This document shows positions 55,134 through 64,000 of a stretch of 64,000 nucleotides of DNA, piece after piece. The stretch spans positions 558,001 through 622,000 of the forward strand of contig WHVY01000003.1 in the NCBI GenBank assembly GCA_022266195.1, given 5' to 3'. Below the pieces are notes generated by a model. That model was not told the DNA's origin and searched no databases. It saw only the letters and a list, made by a program, of their open reading frames with translations. The translations under genes were made by a program, and so were the position numbers. The stretch is from Tetranychus cinnabarinus. Taxonomy: Eukaryota > Arthropoda > Arachnida > Trombidiformes > Tetranychidae. The first letter of the stretch is position 1, and each line of letters opens with the position of its first letter.

Positions 55134-55821
55134 TTAAAATAGATGGAACCAGGTTGAACTAAAATCTTTATGCTGCTGTTCACTTGAGTCAATGTTGTTG
55201 TCAAACTGTTGATCTTGATCTGGTCCTTCACTTTCTAGGGAATCGTCATGTTTCACTATTAACTGGTTGTCTGCCATTTGCATTGGTATATTAACACATC
55301 CAATTGTATAACCCCAGTACGAAGATAAAGTTAGATAATAGTCTCCTTTGATGTTGGGAATCCGGGGATCAACGTAAAACTCGTAAAAGTAATTGTACTT
55401 TTTACCTTTCACAATGGGACAGGTTAAACCATGGTTGGTGCAAGCATCTCGATCAACAATTGGTAAAGGTATGCTAACTGGTAAAAATGAATTGGTTCTC
55501 TGGCTAACATCTGCATAAACATAATCCGAATCAAATGGAGCCTCGAAATCAACCTCCAATCGTCCTTTGATTCCTCTTTCCATCAAACATGGTTCGGAAT
55601 CGTTTCGACAGCCAAATAATCGCAGTTCCAGTACTTTACCTCCTGAATCAAGTAAAGAAATAAACAAACAAATCAGATACAAGTTGACAATCATGTATTG
55701 GAAAAATGTTAGGGTTACAAATTTACTTACCACAAGGAGAAAAGTTTAATTTCAGGCAAAAACATTGATGGTTAATGAAAAGAATGAAGAGAAATGACGA
55801 TATCAAGGTAAATTGTTGCAT
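55134..55821 (-). CDS. NPC2-like ML-domain lipid-binding secreted protein
   Basis: Exon 1 55821-55731 and exon 2 55642-55134, intron 88 nt, split Gly codon; 199 residues. ML (MD-2-related lipid-recognition) proteins are secreted beta-sandwiches that hold sterols or other lipids; arthropods have expanded sets, some used in chemosensation. Signal peptide MQQFTLISSFLFILFINHQC. Cysteine pattern typical of NPC2: SPCGGKVLELRLFGC, SEPC, DACTNHGLTCPIVKGKKY, and GCVNIPMQM near the end of the domain. The ATG at 55821 is required to supply the signal peptide. The domain ends near residue 155; an acidic, Gln/Ser-rich tail of about 45 residues follows, longer than usual for the family. The open frame through the intron gave a false longer exon. 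Confidence 0.88.
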
Positions 55822-56492
55822 GGTCAGGTTTGTTTGTGTCAATAGTTGATGAACATCAATTGTATCACTATTTTATAGCCAAAAGAAAAGAAAATGATGA
55901 CCTGACTATTATTTATTCAGGTTAAATGGTTGATTATCGTTCACTTTGTTAATTATTCGTCATCTAGCTTTTCACCTTTCTGTATAAGTCACAGCATTTA
56001 GGTTAACAGTGATCATGGAACAATCAATGGTTCATCTGCTTTTTTTGTACTGATTTTTCTGGCTTGATTCTTATTTCCATTTGGACTAGGCTTTGCCAAA
56101 TTATTTAATGCACAGTCTGTGTTTTATTATCATCCAGGATAGTTTTCAATCATTTTTCATCTCTGAATTCATCCAGTTGTCCATATATTAACCTAAATTG
56201 TAAGTTGTCGACGTGAAGGTTGATCGAACATTAATGAATTGATTTCACGGTCATTATCCTATGAATGCAAATTCATTGAATGGCCATGATCTTTTTATTT
56301 GATTTAATCATTTTATCACCTTTCACTTCAAATAGAAATATTGATGTAAACAAGTCTCCAGAAAAGCAAAAGTAATACAATTGTATTTGCCTTTTGTGGA
56401 TGCAATCTCTATAAGAGACTTGTTGAGTCTCTTCTTTCTAATGATTACAATCAGGCGATCTTTAAATATCCTTCTTCATGTTGAAATTTAAT
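55822..56492. other. Intergenic DNA between the NPC2-like and CAP genes
   Basis: Promoter of the NPC2-like gene and 3' flank of the CAP gene (both minus strand). No supported frame. Confidence 0.4.
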
Positions 56493-59023
56493 CTAATTCC
56501 ATATAGCTTTACGTCGGGCTCGTAACTGTTTTCCTATAACTCGATTCAACTGTGAAAAAAATGAAATACAAATGTGTTTAAATAAGCGTTAAACTAAAGC
56601 CATATTAAAAAATCTATATTTTCTCAATTAACTCACCTTTCCTCTTTGCTTTGGAATCAAATTATCAGCAATAAAGTCTAATTCAAAGTCTTCAAATGGA
56701 GACAATACATTAATATGAAAATCATCTTTAATATTACCAGGTGGCTCGTAATTTGCGACGATAATTAATTTACCAGATCGAGATCGAGCTTTACCAATAC
56801 CAAATTTTCTTGATCCTTTCCAAATCATTTGTGTGAATTGGTCTAAATTGGAAATTAAAAAGGCAAATTAGAAAATAATTAAACTCTAAATGAATAGTTA
56901 ATCTAATTTTGTTAATAACTTACTTGCTCGAGTATGTAAAAGATGTGGAGGTAAATCAAAGCGATAATAGTCAATCTCAGCGTACCAATATTTGGTCACT
57001 TGTTCACCTTTGCATTGAAACGATCAGATGGACACATTTAGAATTGAATTAATCCAATAAACTTGTAAACCTACCATTAACTTCAATATCATGAAGACTG
57101 CTACACTTAAGAATTAAATTTTCACCAATTGATTTGTAATTACGATGATAAAAGACATCCCAATGGGCTAACTTGTTTGCCCAATCCTGAGCCAATTCAC
57201 ACAAGCCGATTGACAAGCTTAATGGAGGGGCGCGATGTTTGATTCTCAAAATATTATGCCAATGAAGTGAATCAAGAACAAATTTATTTTCTTTAAAAGA
57301 AACATCACTTTGACTTGGATCGTTTTCATGAACAATTCTCAATCCATACCGTGTAATCTGAATTAAGATGAAATGTTGAAATTATACAAACTGAGAAAAA
57401 ATAGGAAAAAGAAAAAGAAACTGCAAAAGCAATTGAAAAGACTACACAATGGTGGAGTGCAAAGAAGCAATACAACTTCAACTCTTTTCCTCTATTATGT
57501 AAATTGTTTACCAATAGTAATAATATATCACAGTGAATTGAAATAGTCTAACACTTGTTTTCATTTGTAAAACACTTGTACATCATCTTATTTAATAAAT
57601 ATTAATGATTTCCGAGACCGTCAACAAATGGATTGAATATAACTCAGCCAGTGCTTTTCAACACAAAGTCACTCCTTCCTCACCCCATTAACAAGATTGG
57701 AAGCGATTCTTTCATCACTATAATCATTCTTACACCATTCTTATCCTCATCATCATGCTCATCATCCTGATCAAGTTACATGTTAGTGTTTATAAGGAAA
57801 TGATCATCTCAAGTGAAAGGGTGATGTAAAGGAGTGAAGATGCATAGGAAACAGCCTACAGTGAACTCAATGCCTGTATATCTTACATATCAGCCGTTTA
57901 TCTTCAACTGATAAATGAAAAGGAAAGCAAAAAAAGTTCATCTTCATCATCAGTTCAAGAAGGAGGAAAAGGCAGTTGTGGTGATAGCAAAAAAAACGCT
58001 GAGCCAAAACAATCAATAAATATAAATGTATCTCGATGATTTATATTGAAGTTGCCCTTTCAGGATCTCGCTATTTTTTTGGATCTTTCATCGACCAGCA
58101 TTATTAAATGTTTTATAGATTATTATTGAGCTGTCATTTCAATTCTGGTTCAAGACTAATAAACATGGAAAGATGTATCAAACAAATGGTTAAGAGACAT
58201 TTACAAGTGATCGTATCTATTACTATCCTCATCTCAATCTTCATTTTCATCTCTACCCTTTGTATTCACAGACATCAACAATTGATTGAATTGACTTTTG
58301 ACTTTTTTTCTTCCTCTTCTTTATGCCAATATAAATGTTATTATATAAACATAATAGATGGGCTAATAAAGTAATTCATGTTTATCATGGATGGAAAAGA
58401 TGACGATACAAGAAGAAAAAGAAACATCTTCTAATACATTAAATTTCATCGATATCTTTGGTCCATAAGAGGTTCACATTTTTCAAGTAGCTATTGATTT
58501 AACTCACTTTGATTAATGGTTCAACAAAAATTGATCACTTGGAATCCATTGGAAAACAATGAAACTTGATTCGCATTCAAACAAAAGCCTTTTTATATCA
58601 AAATATTGAACATTAGCTGGCAATTTATTCAAATGTTGTTCAATTTTGTTCACCAAATGGTCAAATCACAATACAGAGTCAATACAACGAGGCGTTACAT
58701 TGAAAACATTAAAATTGTGACTTGAATCGTTAACATTGGATTTTGTTCAATTTGATTTAGAATGTTAAATTACTTTTACTTACAATTTCACTAATCAGAT
58801 TGTATTGATCATTTGTTTGATTGTTATCCTCATTTTCACCTTCCAATGATTCAATTGAAGGAGACAAAGTTGGTCCATTGACTGTTGATTTGAATATTTT
58901 CAATGGGATTGATTGAAGGTTAATCAGGCTAACACAACGATCATCATTTGGTTTTGCAATTAATCCCGAGAATCCACTGAAGGAACCAATTTCTTTCCAG
59001 ATTGAATTAATTAGACTACTCAT
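56493..59023 (-). CDS. CAP-superfamily protein (GAPR-1/SCP-like) with an N-terminal extension
   Basis: Five exons: 59023-58784, 57357-57075, 57007-56924, 56842-56637, 56549-56493. All joins are GT-AG and in phase; 289 residues. CAP proteins are alpha-beta-alpha folds found in CRISP, venom allergen and GAPR-1 groups. The domain starts in exon 2: LHWHNILRIKHRAPPL (CAP1-type N-x-x-R-x-x-H-x-A-P-P-L), LAQDWANKLAHW, SIGENL, KYWYAEIDYYRF, QFTQMIWKGSRKFGIG (family HFTQ with the His changed to Gln), and IIVANYEPPGNI. No signal peptide and few Cys, so it is closer to cytosolic/Golgi GAPR-1. Exon 1 (80 residues, acidic, Ser-rich) is linked over a 1.4-kb intron only by phase and a good donor site; this join is less certain than the others. 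Confidence 0.8.
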
Positions 59024-60697
59024 TGCTGTTCATTAGTTTCACACTTTCAAAGAGTTTTGTTTTAACAATTCAAAAAAATCTAATCTGAACTGATAGTCGG
59101 TAAAAGTATCAAAAACTGTTGGATCGGTTTTTTTATTTTTGTATCAAACAAGCTGAATTACAACGAGTTTGCTCAGCTTTAGTCTATTGTTTAATATAAG
59201 TAATAGGAACATCAAATTGGATAACATTAACATCACCCCAAGAAATCAAGTTTATAATCAAATGTTGTTTGTTGGATTTGATAATAATTTTTTGTGAGCA
59301 GAAAGCAGCTTAAGTTGAATGAAGATTCATCCGATTCATCTCATGTATAAATGAAATCATGAGTTCTTTAGAAGCTGATCAACACTTTTTTTCACTTGCA
59401 GCAGATTGGAGTTTACATAAGTCCACTTGTTCAATACAACCAACAGCCAAGCAAACCAGTGGACAGTAACTTCAAGCCTTTCATACTAGACCAAGCTTCT
59501 GTGAAGACTCAACTCTGATACATTACATACATAACTATTAGGTGTTGTGTTGTTGCGTTAGATTGAAAAAAGTAACTGTTTTTGTTTCTGTTCTTGAATT
59601 TTTTTCCAAATTTGCCATATTTTTACATGAAATAGCAAAACAACAGAAAGATCAGAACCTTAAAAACAATTGTTCGATTGAAAAACGGCCAAATATCGCG
59701 CGATTTCGGCATAATTTTCTGTCAGCGTTGATAAAGTTTACTGCTCTGAGTCGTGCTTTATTGAATCCAAACCTTTTTCGCGAATTTTTATTTCAATGGA
59801 TAAATTGGGTTTAACTTTCGCTTTAGCATTCGCTTCTTATTCGGATGATTCAAGTGTTGAACTTCCTATTACGAATACAAAGTCTTTCATAATCATTACG
59901 TTCGTTCAGTGCCTCCTAAAATAAACACATAGACTAATCGCTTGGTTTTGCTTTTTTTATTTAGAATCCCTTTGGCCTGCTTAGTTAATAAGATTTAATC
60001 GTGCGTCTGGACGTCTCGATGTTATTTTGTTTTTTACCGGTAAACGGTATGAGAATCTATTATCGTGTTTTCTAATTTACTTTTATGATCCAGATTTTTG
60101 ACCATAGCCTTATAAATGGCACCAAGCAATTTATTCAAGAAAATAATTTATACCATCAGAATTTCCAGGTTATCATTTTCAAAGAAAATTTTATCTGCAT
60201 CATTGAATGGTTGATTGCATGATCTCCAATTGTGATTCACATTTGCATTCAAATTATCGCCATTAAAACTTATTTCACTGGACTAACAATGTAAGTGAAG
60301 GATTACTGAAGTTTTACTCTTCTTTTAAAAGTTGCTGCTTGAAAGACTTTCAATGAGAGCTTCAAAGATGTGTGAAACTGGAACTGTGCATTGGTCAAAA
60401 TTAACGGAAAAATTTAAACATCAATAGATCGATAGCGCCATCGATAGATACCAGTAACTGGTGAATCACCAGAGAATTTTTCTTTCTTGGGAACTTAAAG
60501 GTCAGTAGATGGAGCTAGAAAGAGCTTTAAAGAGAATTAAAATAATTCTCTTTCGAATACTCGATCAAATTTAAATTTATTACTAAATTTTTACTCTCTT
60601 TTAATTGCTTAAGTTTCTTTAAAAATTGTTGATTCAGTTTAAATTTTCAATTTACAGTTTTATTTTGATTACATTGTTATTTGAAGTTAGTGAACCA
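59024..60697. other. Intergenic DNA and CC3 5' flank
   Basis: No supported gene to about 60480; the 90-codon frame at 59542-59814 has no family resemblance. From about 60480 the sequence matches the CC1 and CC2 upstream flanks (AACTTAAAGGTCAGTAGATG, then CTCTTTCGAATACTCGATCA), marking the left edge of the third module. Confidence 0.55.
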
Positions 60698-62086
60698 ATG
60701 GATTCCAACAAAGTTTCCGAGAGACGTTCTCAGGATATTAAACCTTGTGAGCAAACCGTTAAAGAAGCTGATTGCTCTGCTTTCTCTTATGGAGCCAATG
60801 CTGAAAATTGCTTAAAACAATTAATGGGTATTGAAAATGAAGCAAAGAGATTAAACTTCGAATCTGTAACAATTGCTTGTGATTTGGATCTGGAGAAAGA
60901 CCTGCGACATGCCAAGAAAAAGTATTACAACGAGCTCTGTGAGTTTATGAGCAAAACTCAAGGTTTCGCTCAAAATGTAAAACAAAAGTGTGAGATTAAA
61001 AAAGAGATTTATGGTTCTATTGATAAAATTATTAATGGACTTAAGTCACACGTTGAGGTCTGCAAGGATATTGTTCCCTTGACTCAAACAATTTACGATA
61101 CTTTGCTCACTCGTAATAAGAATGAAAAAAAACACTACAGGGATTGTGTAATTATGTTCGCCGAGTTTGTCAACGGAGCCGTCGAAGTTAATGGTTTTGG
61201 TGAATCTCAAGGAATAATTGGTAAAGTTGAAATAAGTAATCACAGATCAGCCAATGATATTGCCAAGGATTGCTTACAAACAATCAAGCTGTTGAAGGAG
61301 AGAAAATCCATGGATCCATTTTCAGAGAAGATAGCTGCCAATTTGCGAATTGAAGAAGAGCTTGACCTGCTTGTAGAGCAAATAAATGCTAAAAATGCGG
61401 AAAGTAAAGTCGAGGAAGAGCGATTAGAAGTGGAAATCAATAATCGAGAGCAAAATATCAAGCAGATAGAAATGGAAATTGAAAAGATGAAACAAGAGGC
61501 AAGTGCTATTGAAGAAGGTGAAAAGGCAAAGATGGTTAAATTGATTTACTCCAATATGGAGAAAACAACTTCATTCATTACTATGGGCAAGAAAATTGAT
61601 GAAATGAAGACCGGCCTAGGAGAGCTGCCTTTAATAGAAAAAACTTACCATGAATTGAAAGAAAGATTGGAAACATCTGAAGAAAAGCTTGTTTTATTGG
61701 AAAACGAAACCGAAAACATAAAATTCTCATGCAAGACAAAGCAAGCTCATATTGATGAGTTGAAGAAAAGAAGCGACAAGATGGAAAAGGAACAATCGGC
61801 TCAGATTCAAGAAATCAGAAATAATAATGGTGAGTTGGAAGTTCAGCTGCGTGATCTGCAGGTAAAATTACAAGACGAATCAGAAAGGCTGGAAAGAAAT
61901 AAAAAGACAAATGTAGAGACACTGCGGCGTCTGGAAACTATTGAGAAAGAGTACAAAGCTGCCAAAGATTCAGTTCGCCAAAAGAAAGCAGAACACAAGA
62001 AAAACATGCGAGAAAAGAGGAAAATCAAAGAGAACCTCGATAAAGAACTTTTCATGCTCTCATTCAAAATGAATCTACCTTGTTGA
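60698..62086 (+). CDS. Coiled-coil protein CC3
   Basis: 462 residues, start MDSNKVSERRSQ at the conserved ATG (60698). It is closer to CC1 than to CC2: it has the RSQDIK residues CC2 lacks and ends MLSFKMNLPC. Differences from CC1 are scattered single substitutions such as EPECSAF/EADCSAF and HSHVEV-region changes. All three frames are intact, with no stop or frameshift despite duplication, so all three may be functional. It lies tail-to-tail with the truncated AP2M1 copy C. Function unknown. Confidence 0.75.
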   Translation: MDSNKVSERRSQDIKPCEQTVKEADCSAFSYGANAENCLKQLMGIENEAKRLNFESVTIACDLDLEKDLRHAKKKYYNELCEFMSKTQGFAQNVKQKCEIKKEIYGSIDKIINGLKSHVEVCKDIVPLTQTIYDTLLTRNKNEKKHYRDCVIMFAEFVNGAVEVNGFGESQGIIGKVEISNHRSANDIAKDCLQTIKLLKERKSMDPFSEKIAANLRIEEELDLLVEQINAKNAESKVEEERLEVEINNREQNIKQIEMEIEKMKQEASAIEEGEKAKMVKLIYSNMEKTTSFITMGKKIDEMKTGLGELPLIEKTYHELKERLETSEEKLVLLENETENIKFSCKTKQAHIDELKKRSDKMEKEQSAQIQEIRNNNGELEVQLRDLQVKLQDESERLERNKKTNVETLRRLETIEKEYKAAKDSVRQKKAEHKKNMREKRKIKENLDKELFMLSFKMNLPC

Positions 62087-62639
62087 ATCTTTTCCCCATT
62101 GTAATCAACAAATGTTAAAAAAAATTGAAGTATATTATTCATTATTATTCATTAAACATTATAATTGAATATTGTATCTCAAAAAAGAATGTAACCAAAG
62201 TTCGCGTAAATCACCGAGTCACTTTGAAAATTCAATAAAAAAATTGACACTTTAGATTAAAAAAGTAACGAGTAAATTAATTTATTAATTAGATAACCCA
62301 TGAATTAAATTATAATGAACAGTTAACACGCAAAATTAATACAAGTTAAAAAGTAGGTGCTTCTCCGCGTTTAAGTTATCATTATCAGTAACTGGTTTTA
62401 TGACCGGCTTAAGATTCTGTCTAAACATTATGGGAACTTGTCGAAAGTCATCGAGAAATGCTGTATTTCTAATATCATCATTGTTGTTTTTCATAACCAC
62501 ATGATTTTTCATGATCAACACGATTAAAGTTGTGATATAATGTAAATTGATAGTTTGGATCAATGATATCGAATGACTTTTGCATCTTTGTATTTTCTTC
62601 TTCTTCCTCTTACTCTTTATCCTCTTCTCCTTATTATTA
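62087..62639. other. CC3 3' flank joined to inverted AP2M1 3' UTR
   Basis: Matches the CC2/AP2M1-B junction (47601-48098) in inverted orientation. A block of about 76 bases (about 62388-62463, starting CAGTAACTGGTTTTATGACC) is present here but absent from the equivalent place at 26334, so it is an insertion in this copy or a deletion in the other. Confidence 0.65.
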
Positions 62640-62908
62640 TTAACATCTTGTTTCATAAAGTCCACTTCGGCCAATATAACGAACCCATTTAATAACATCA
62701 TGATCGGAATAGTTGAGTTTTGGTTCAAATACTTTTAAATATCTAACTTTAAGACCAGAAGGAGCAAATGGTACTTCAAAGTTCATAGATATTGGTGGTC
62801 GATTCCATTTTTTCTTTGTATCTGTCAATAAAAGTTCAATTTCAGCACTTAATTGTGTCTCCTTCATACCAGCATTCTTGATTTTCCAAACAATAGCATT
62901 ATCACTAG
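62640..62908 (-). pseudogene. AP2M1: Truncated AP2M1 copy C (C-terminal part only)
   Basis: Encodes the last 85-90 residues of mu2 through YETRC and the stop codon, on the minus strand. Homology to copies A and B ends abruptly at 62908 (ATCACTAG then unrelated sequence). Within it, three bases are missing around the KKMAG block compared with copy A, keeping the frame. There is no start or longin domain, so it cannot make mu2. Confidence 0.92.
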
Positions 62909-63627
62909 TTCCGTATCATACGTGTAACCGACGTATCTCTATCTCTAGTTCTGATTAATATTGGAAATAGTGGACGAGCATTATCTTAGAGAAGTATCAA
63001 ACATCAACTATAAATACCCATATTAGCATTTATTGGAAGGAAATTACTGAAAGGATGATAATTTCAAAAAACATTTGCTATCGTAAGCTTTAAAAAGTAT
63101 CACAGTTTCTTGTAATTTACATAAGCTTGAGTTGAACCTAAAGGCGACGTAAGGTTAAATTATAAAATTATCATTTTAACGCTTAAGTCGATCCATTCCT
63201 TTGTGATGTTCAACTTAACCTTTGAGAAGTCTATCTTTATTAGCAAAGGTAGCCTAAGTCATTCATATGCAGGAATTTTAAAGATCCTTCACTTAGGTCA
63301 AGTTTTCTTTGTTCATTTTCCCAAAAATATGGCGCCTTTTTAAGAAAATTTAATACATAAGGAAATCAGGGTAAACTCTTGAATCGACATGCACTCTAGC
63401 TTGAGAACAACTGAGAGCAATCGTTTTTTTATTGAATAAACTAAAATCTAAATTAAACCATAAAGTTTGAACCAATCTTAACCTTAACACTTAAATATTG
63501 ATAGTATCAATTTGATACTATTGAGAAGTATCGATACTATTGGTATAAACAAAAATATCATCGCAACAATAGTATTGTTTACCATCGACGATTTTTTTTA
63601 TTCGTGTAGGCAAGTTTTCAACTAAAA
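62909..63627. promoter_or_regulatory. Upstream region of the G-gamma gene
   Basis: No supported gene. Notable: a perfect 21-bp palindrome ATAGTATCAATTTGATACTAT near 63500, a third related half-site (AGTATCGATACTATTGG) just after, and AACAATAGTATTGTT near 63565, all within 130 bases of the start codon. Confidence 0.45.
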
Positions 63628-64000
63628 ATGTCACAAACTTCTAGCCATTTCAGCGCTCTTGAGAGGCAGCGACTACGTGAAATCGAGGAGGAAAAACAAA
63701 ACATTAAACAATTAAGGAGAGAAGTCGCCATTCGAAGGATGAAAGTTTCAAAGGCCGTTGAAGACTTAAAGGTGAGTTGAAATAGTTTTTTCTTTGTGAG
63801 CAACATTTTTGGTAACTTTGTTTTGTTTATTTATTTTTTAACATTTCTTTGTAATTTAATTGTCTTGTCTTTTCTTTAATCTTTTTACCATCTATCGTTG
63901 ATCATTTACCGCATTGTGTTAAAGAAATATACTGAAGCCCATGAACAAAAAGATTACCTGTGGAAAGGATTCAAATCGATTAGAGAAAATCCATTTCGAG
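63628..64000 (+). CDS. Guanine nucleotide-binding protein subunit gamma (partial, continues past the window)
   Basis: Gamma subunit of heterotrimeric G proteins, which pairs with beta and anchors the dimer to the membrane by a C-terminal prenyl group. Exon 1 63628-63771 (48 codons), GT-AG intron of 153 nt, exon 2 from 63925 to the window edge; phase 0. Family blocks: QLRREVAIRRMKVSKAVEDL, then KYTEAHEQKDYLWKGF and ENPFR. This matches the Drosophila G-gamma-1 pattern LRREA...HEQEDYLLTGF...NPFRE. The final CAAX exon lies beyond position 64000. DYLW replaces the usual DYLL. The N-terminus is Ser/Glu-rich and longer than in some gammas. Confidence 0.92.

Noticed and set aside
59542..59814. 90-codon plus-strand frame
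   Set aside because: No recognisable motif, no splice partner, and located in AT-rich intergenic DNA.
1..64000. tRNA, rRNA or CRISPR features
   Set aside because: I looked for tRNA A/B-box-like sequences and regularly spaced repeats and saw none that I could support by eye; CRISPR is not expected in an animal genome.

Overview
This is a eukaryotic nuclear window: AT-rich, with short GT-AG introns (72-92 nt where I could define them precisely), large intergenic spaces and many transposon remnants. The recognisable genes are animal genes: AP-2 mu, RNA polymerase III subunit 2, hormone-sensitive lipase, an ELOVL elongase, an ionotropic-receptor-like protein, an NPC2/ML protein, an mpaB-type oxygenase-like protein, a CAP protein and a G-protein gamma subunit. 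A divergent ionotropic receptor and ML/mpaB families in a compact gene layout fit an arthropod, probably a mite. The clade is an inference; no marker here proves the species.

Layout. Positions 1-9.8 kb hold transposon debris (a Tc1/mariner-like element with about 100-bp inverted repeats at 180-2000, a small inverted-repeat element at 6021-6574, a retroelement graveyard with dUTPase-like and reverse-transcriptase-tail-like fragments at 8.1-9.8 kb) around one small secreted fibronectin-III-like gene (4598-5288). Then come an ELOVL gene (11.9-12.8 kb, minus), about 7.2 kb of empty AT-rich DNA, and an intronless receptor (20.1-21.3 kb, minus). From 22.4 kb the window is shaped by a duplication: AP2M1 copy A, a coiled-coil gene (CC1), POLR3B (minus), LIPE (plus, divergent from POLR3B), an 11.4-kb Ty3/gypsy retrotransposon (minus), AP2M1 copy B, CC2 (minus), and an 1.26-kb foldback element with a nested MITE. 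Then come mpaB-like (minus), NPC2-like (minus), CAP (minus), CC3 (plus) with a truncated AP2M1 tail (minus), and the first two exons of a G-gamma gene running off the right edge.

Two things stand out. First, the Ty3/gypsy element (33876-45257) has LTRs that read identical and a single open frame of about 3,060 codons. Beyond integrase the frame carries about 1,000 extra residues with a RING-like/TRAF-like zinc region and a domain resembling the REX4/ISG20 class of DEDDh 3'-5' exonucleases, with most catalytic acids replaced. The same element is studded with a 9-11-bp odd-centred palindrome (GTCTTAGAC / AGACTTAGTCT), six copies per LTR and nine in the coding body. Second, every copy of the coiled-coil gene sits tail-to-tail with an AP2M1 3' end that is complete (copy B), 75 codons long (copy C) or almost only UTR (copy A), recording an inverted module that was duplicated and eroded.

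Both full-length AP2M1 copies and POLR3B each contain one apparent single-base deletion in a homopolymer run. Three conserved housekeeping reading frames broken in the same way suggest residual sequencing error more than real loss of function, so frameshifts in this window should be read with caution.
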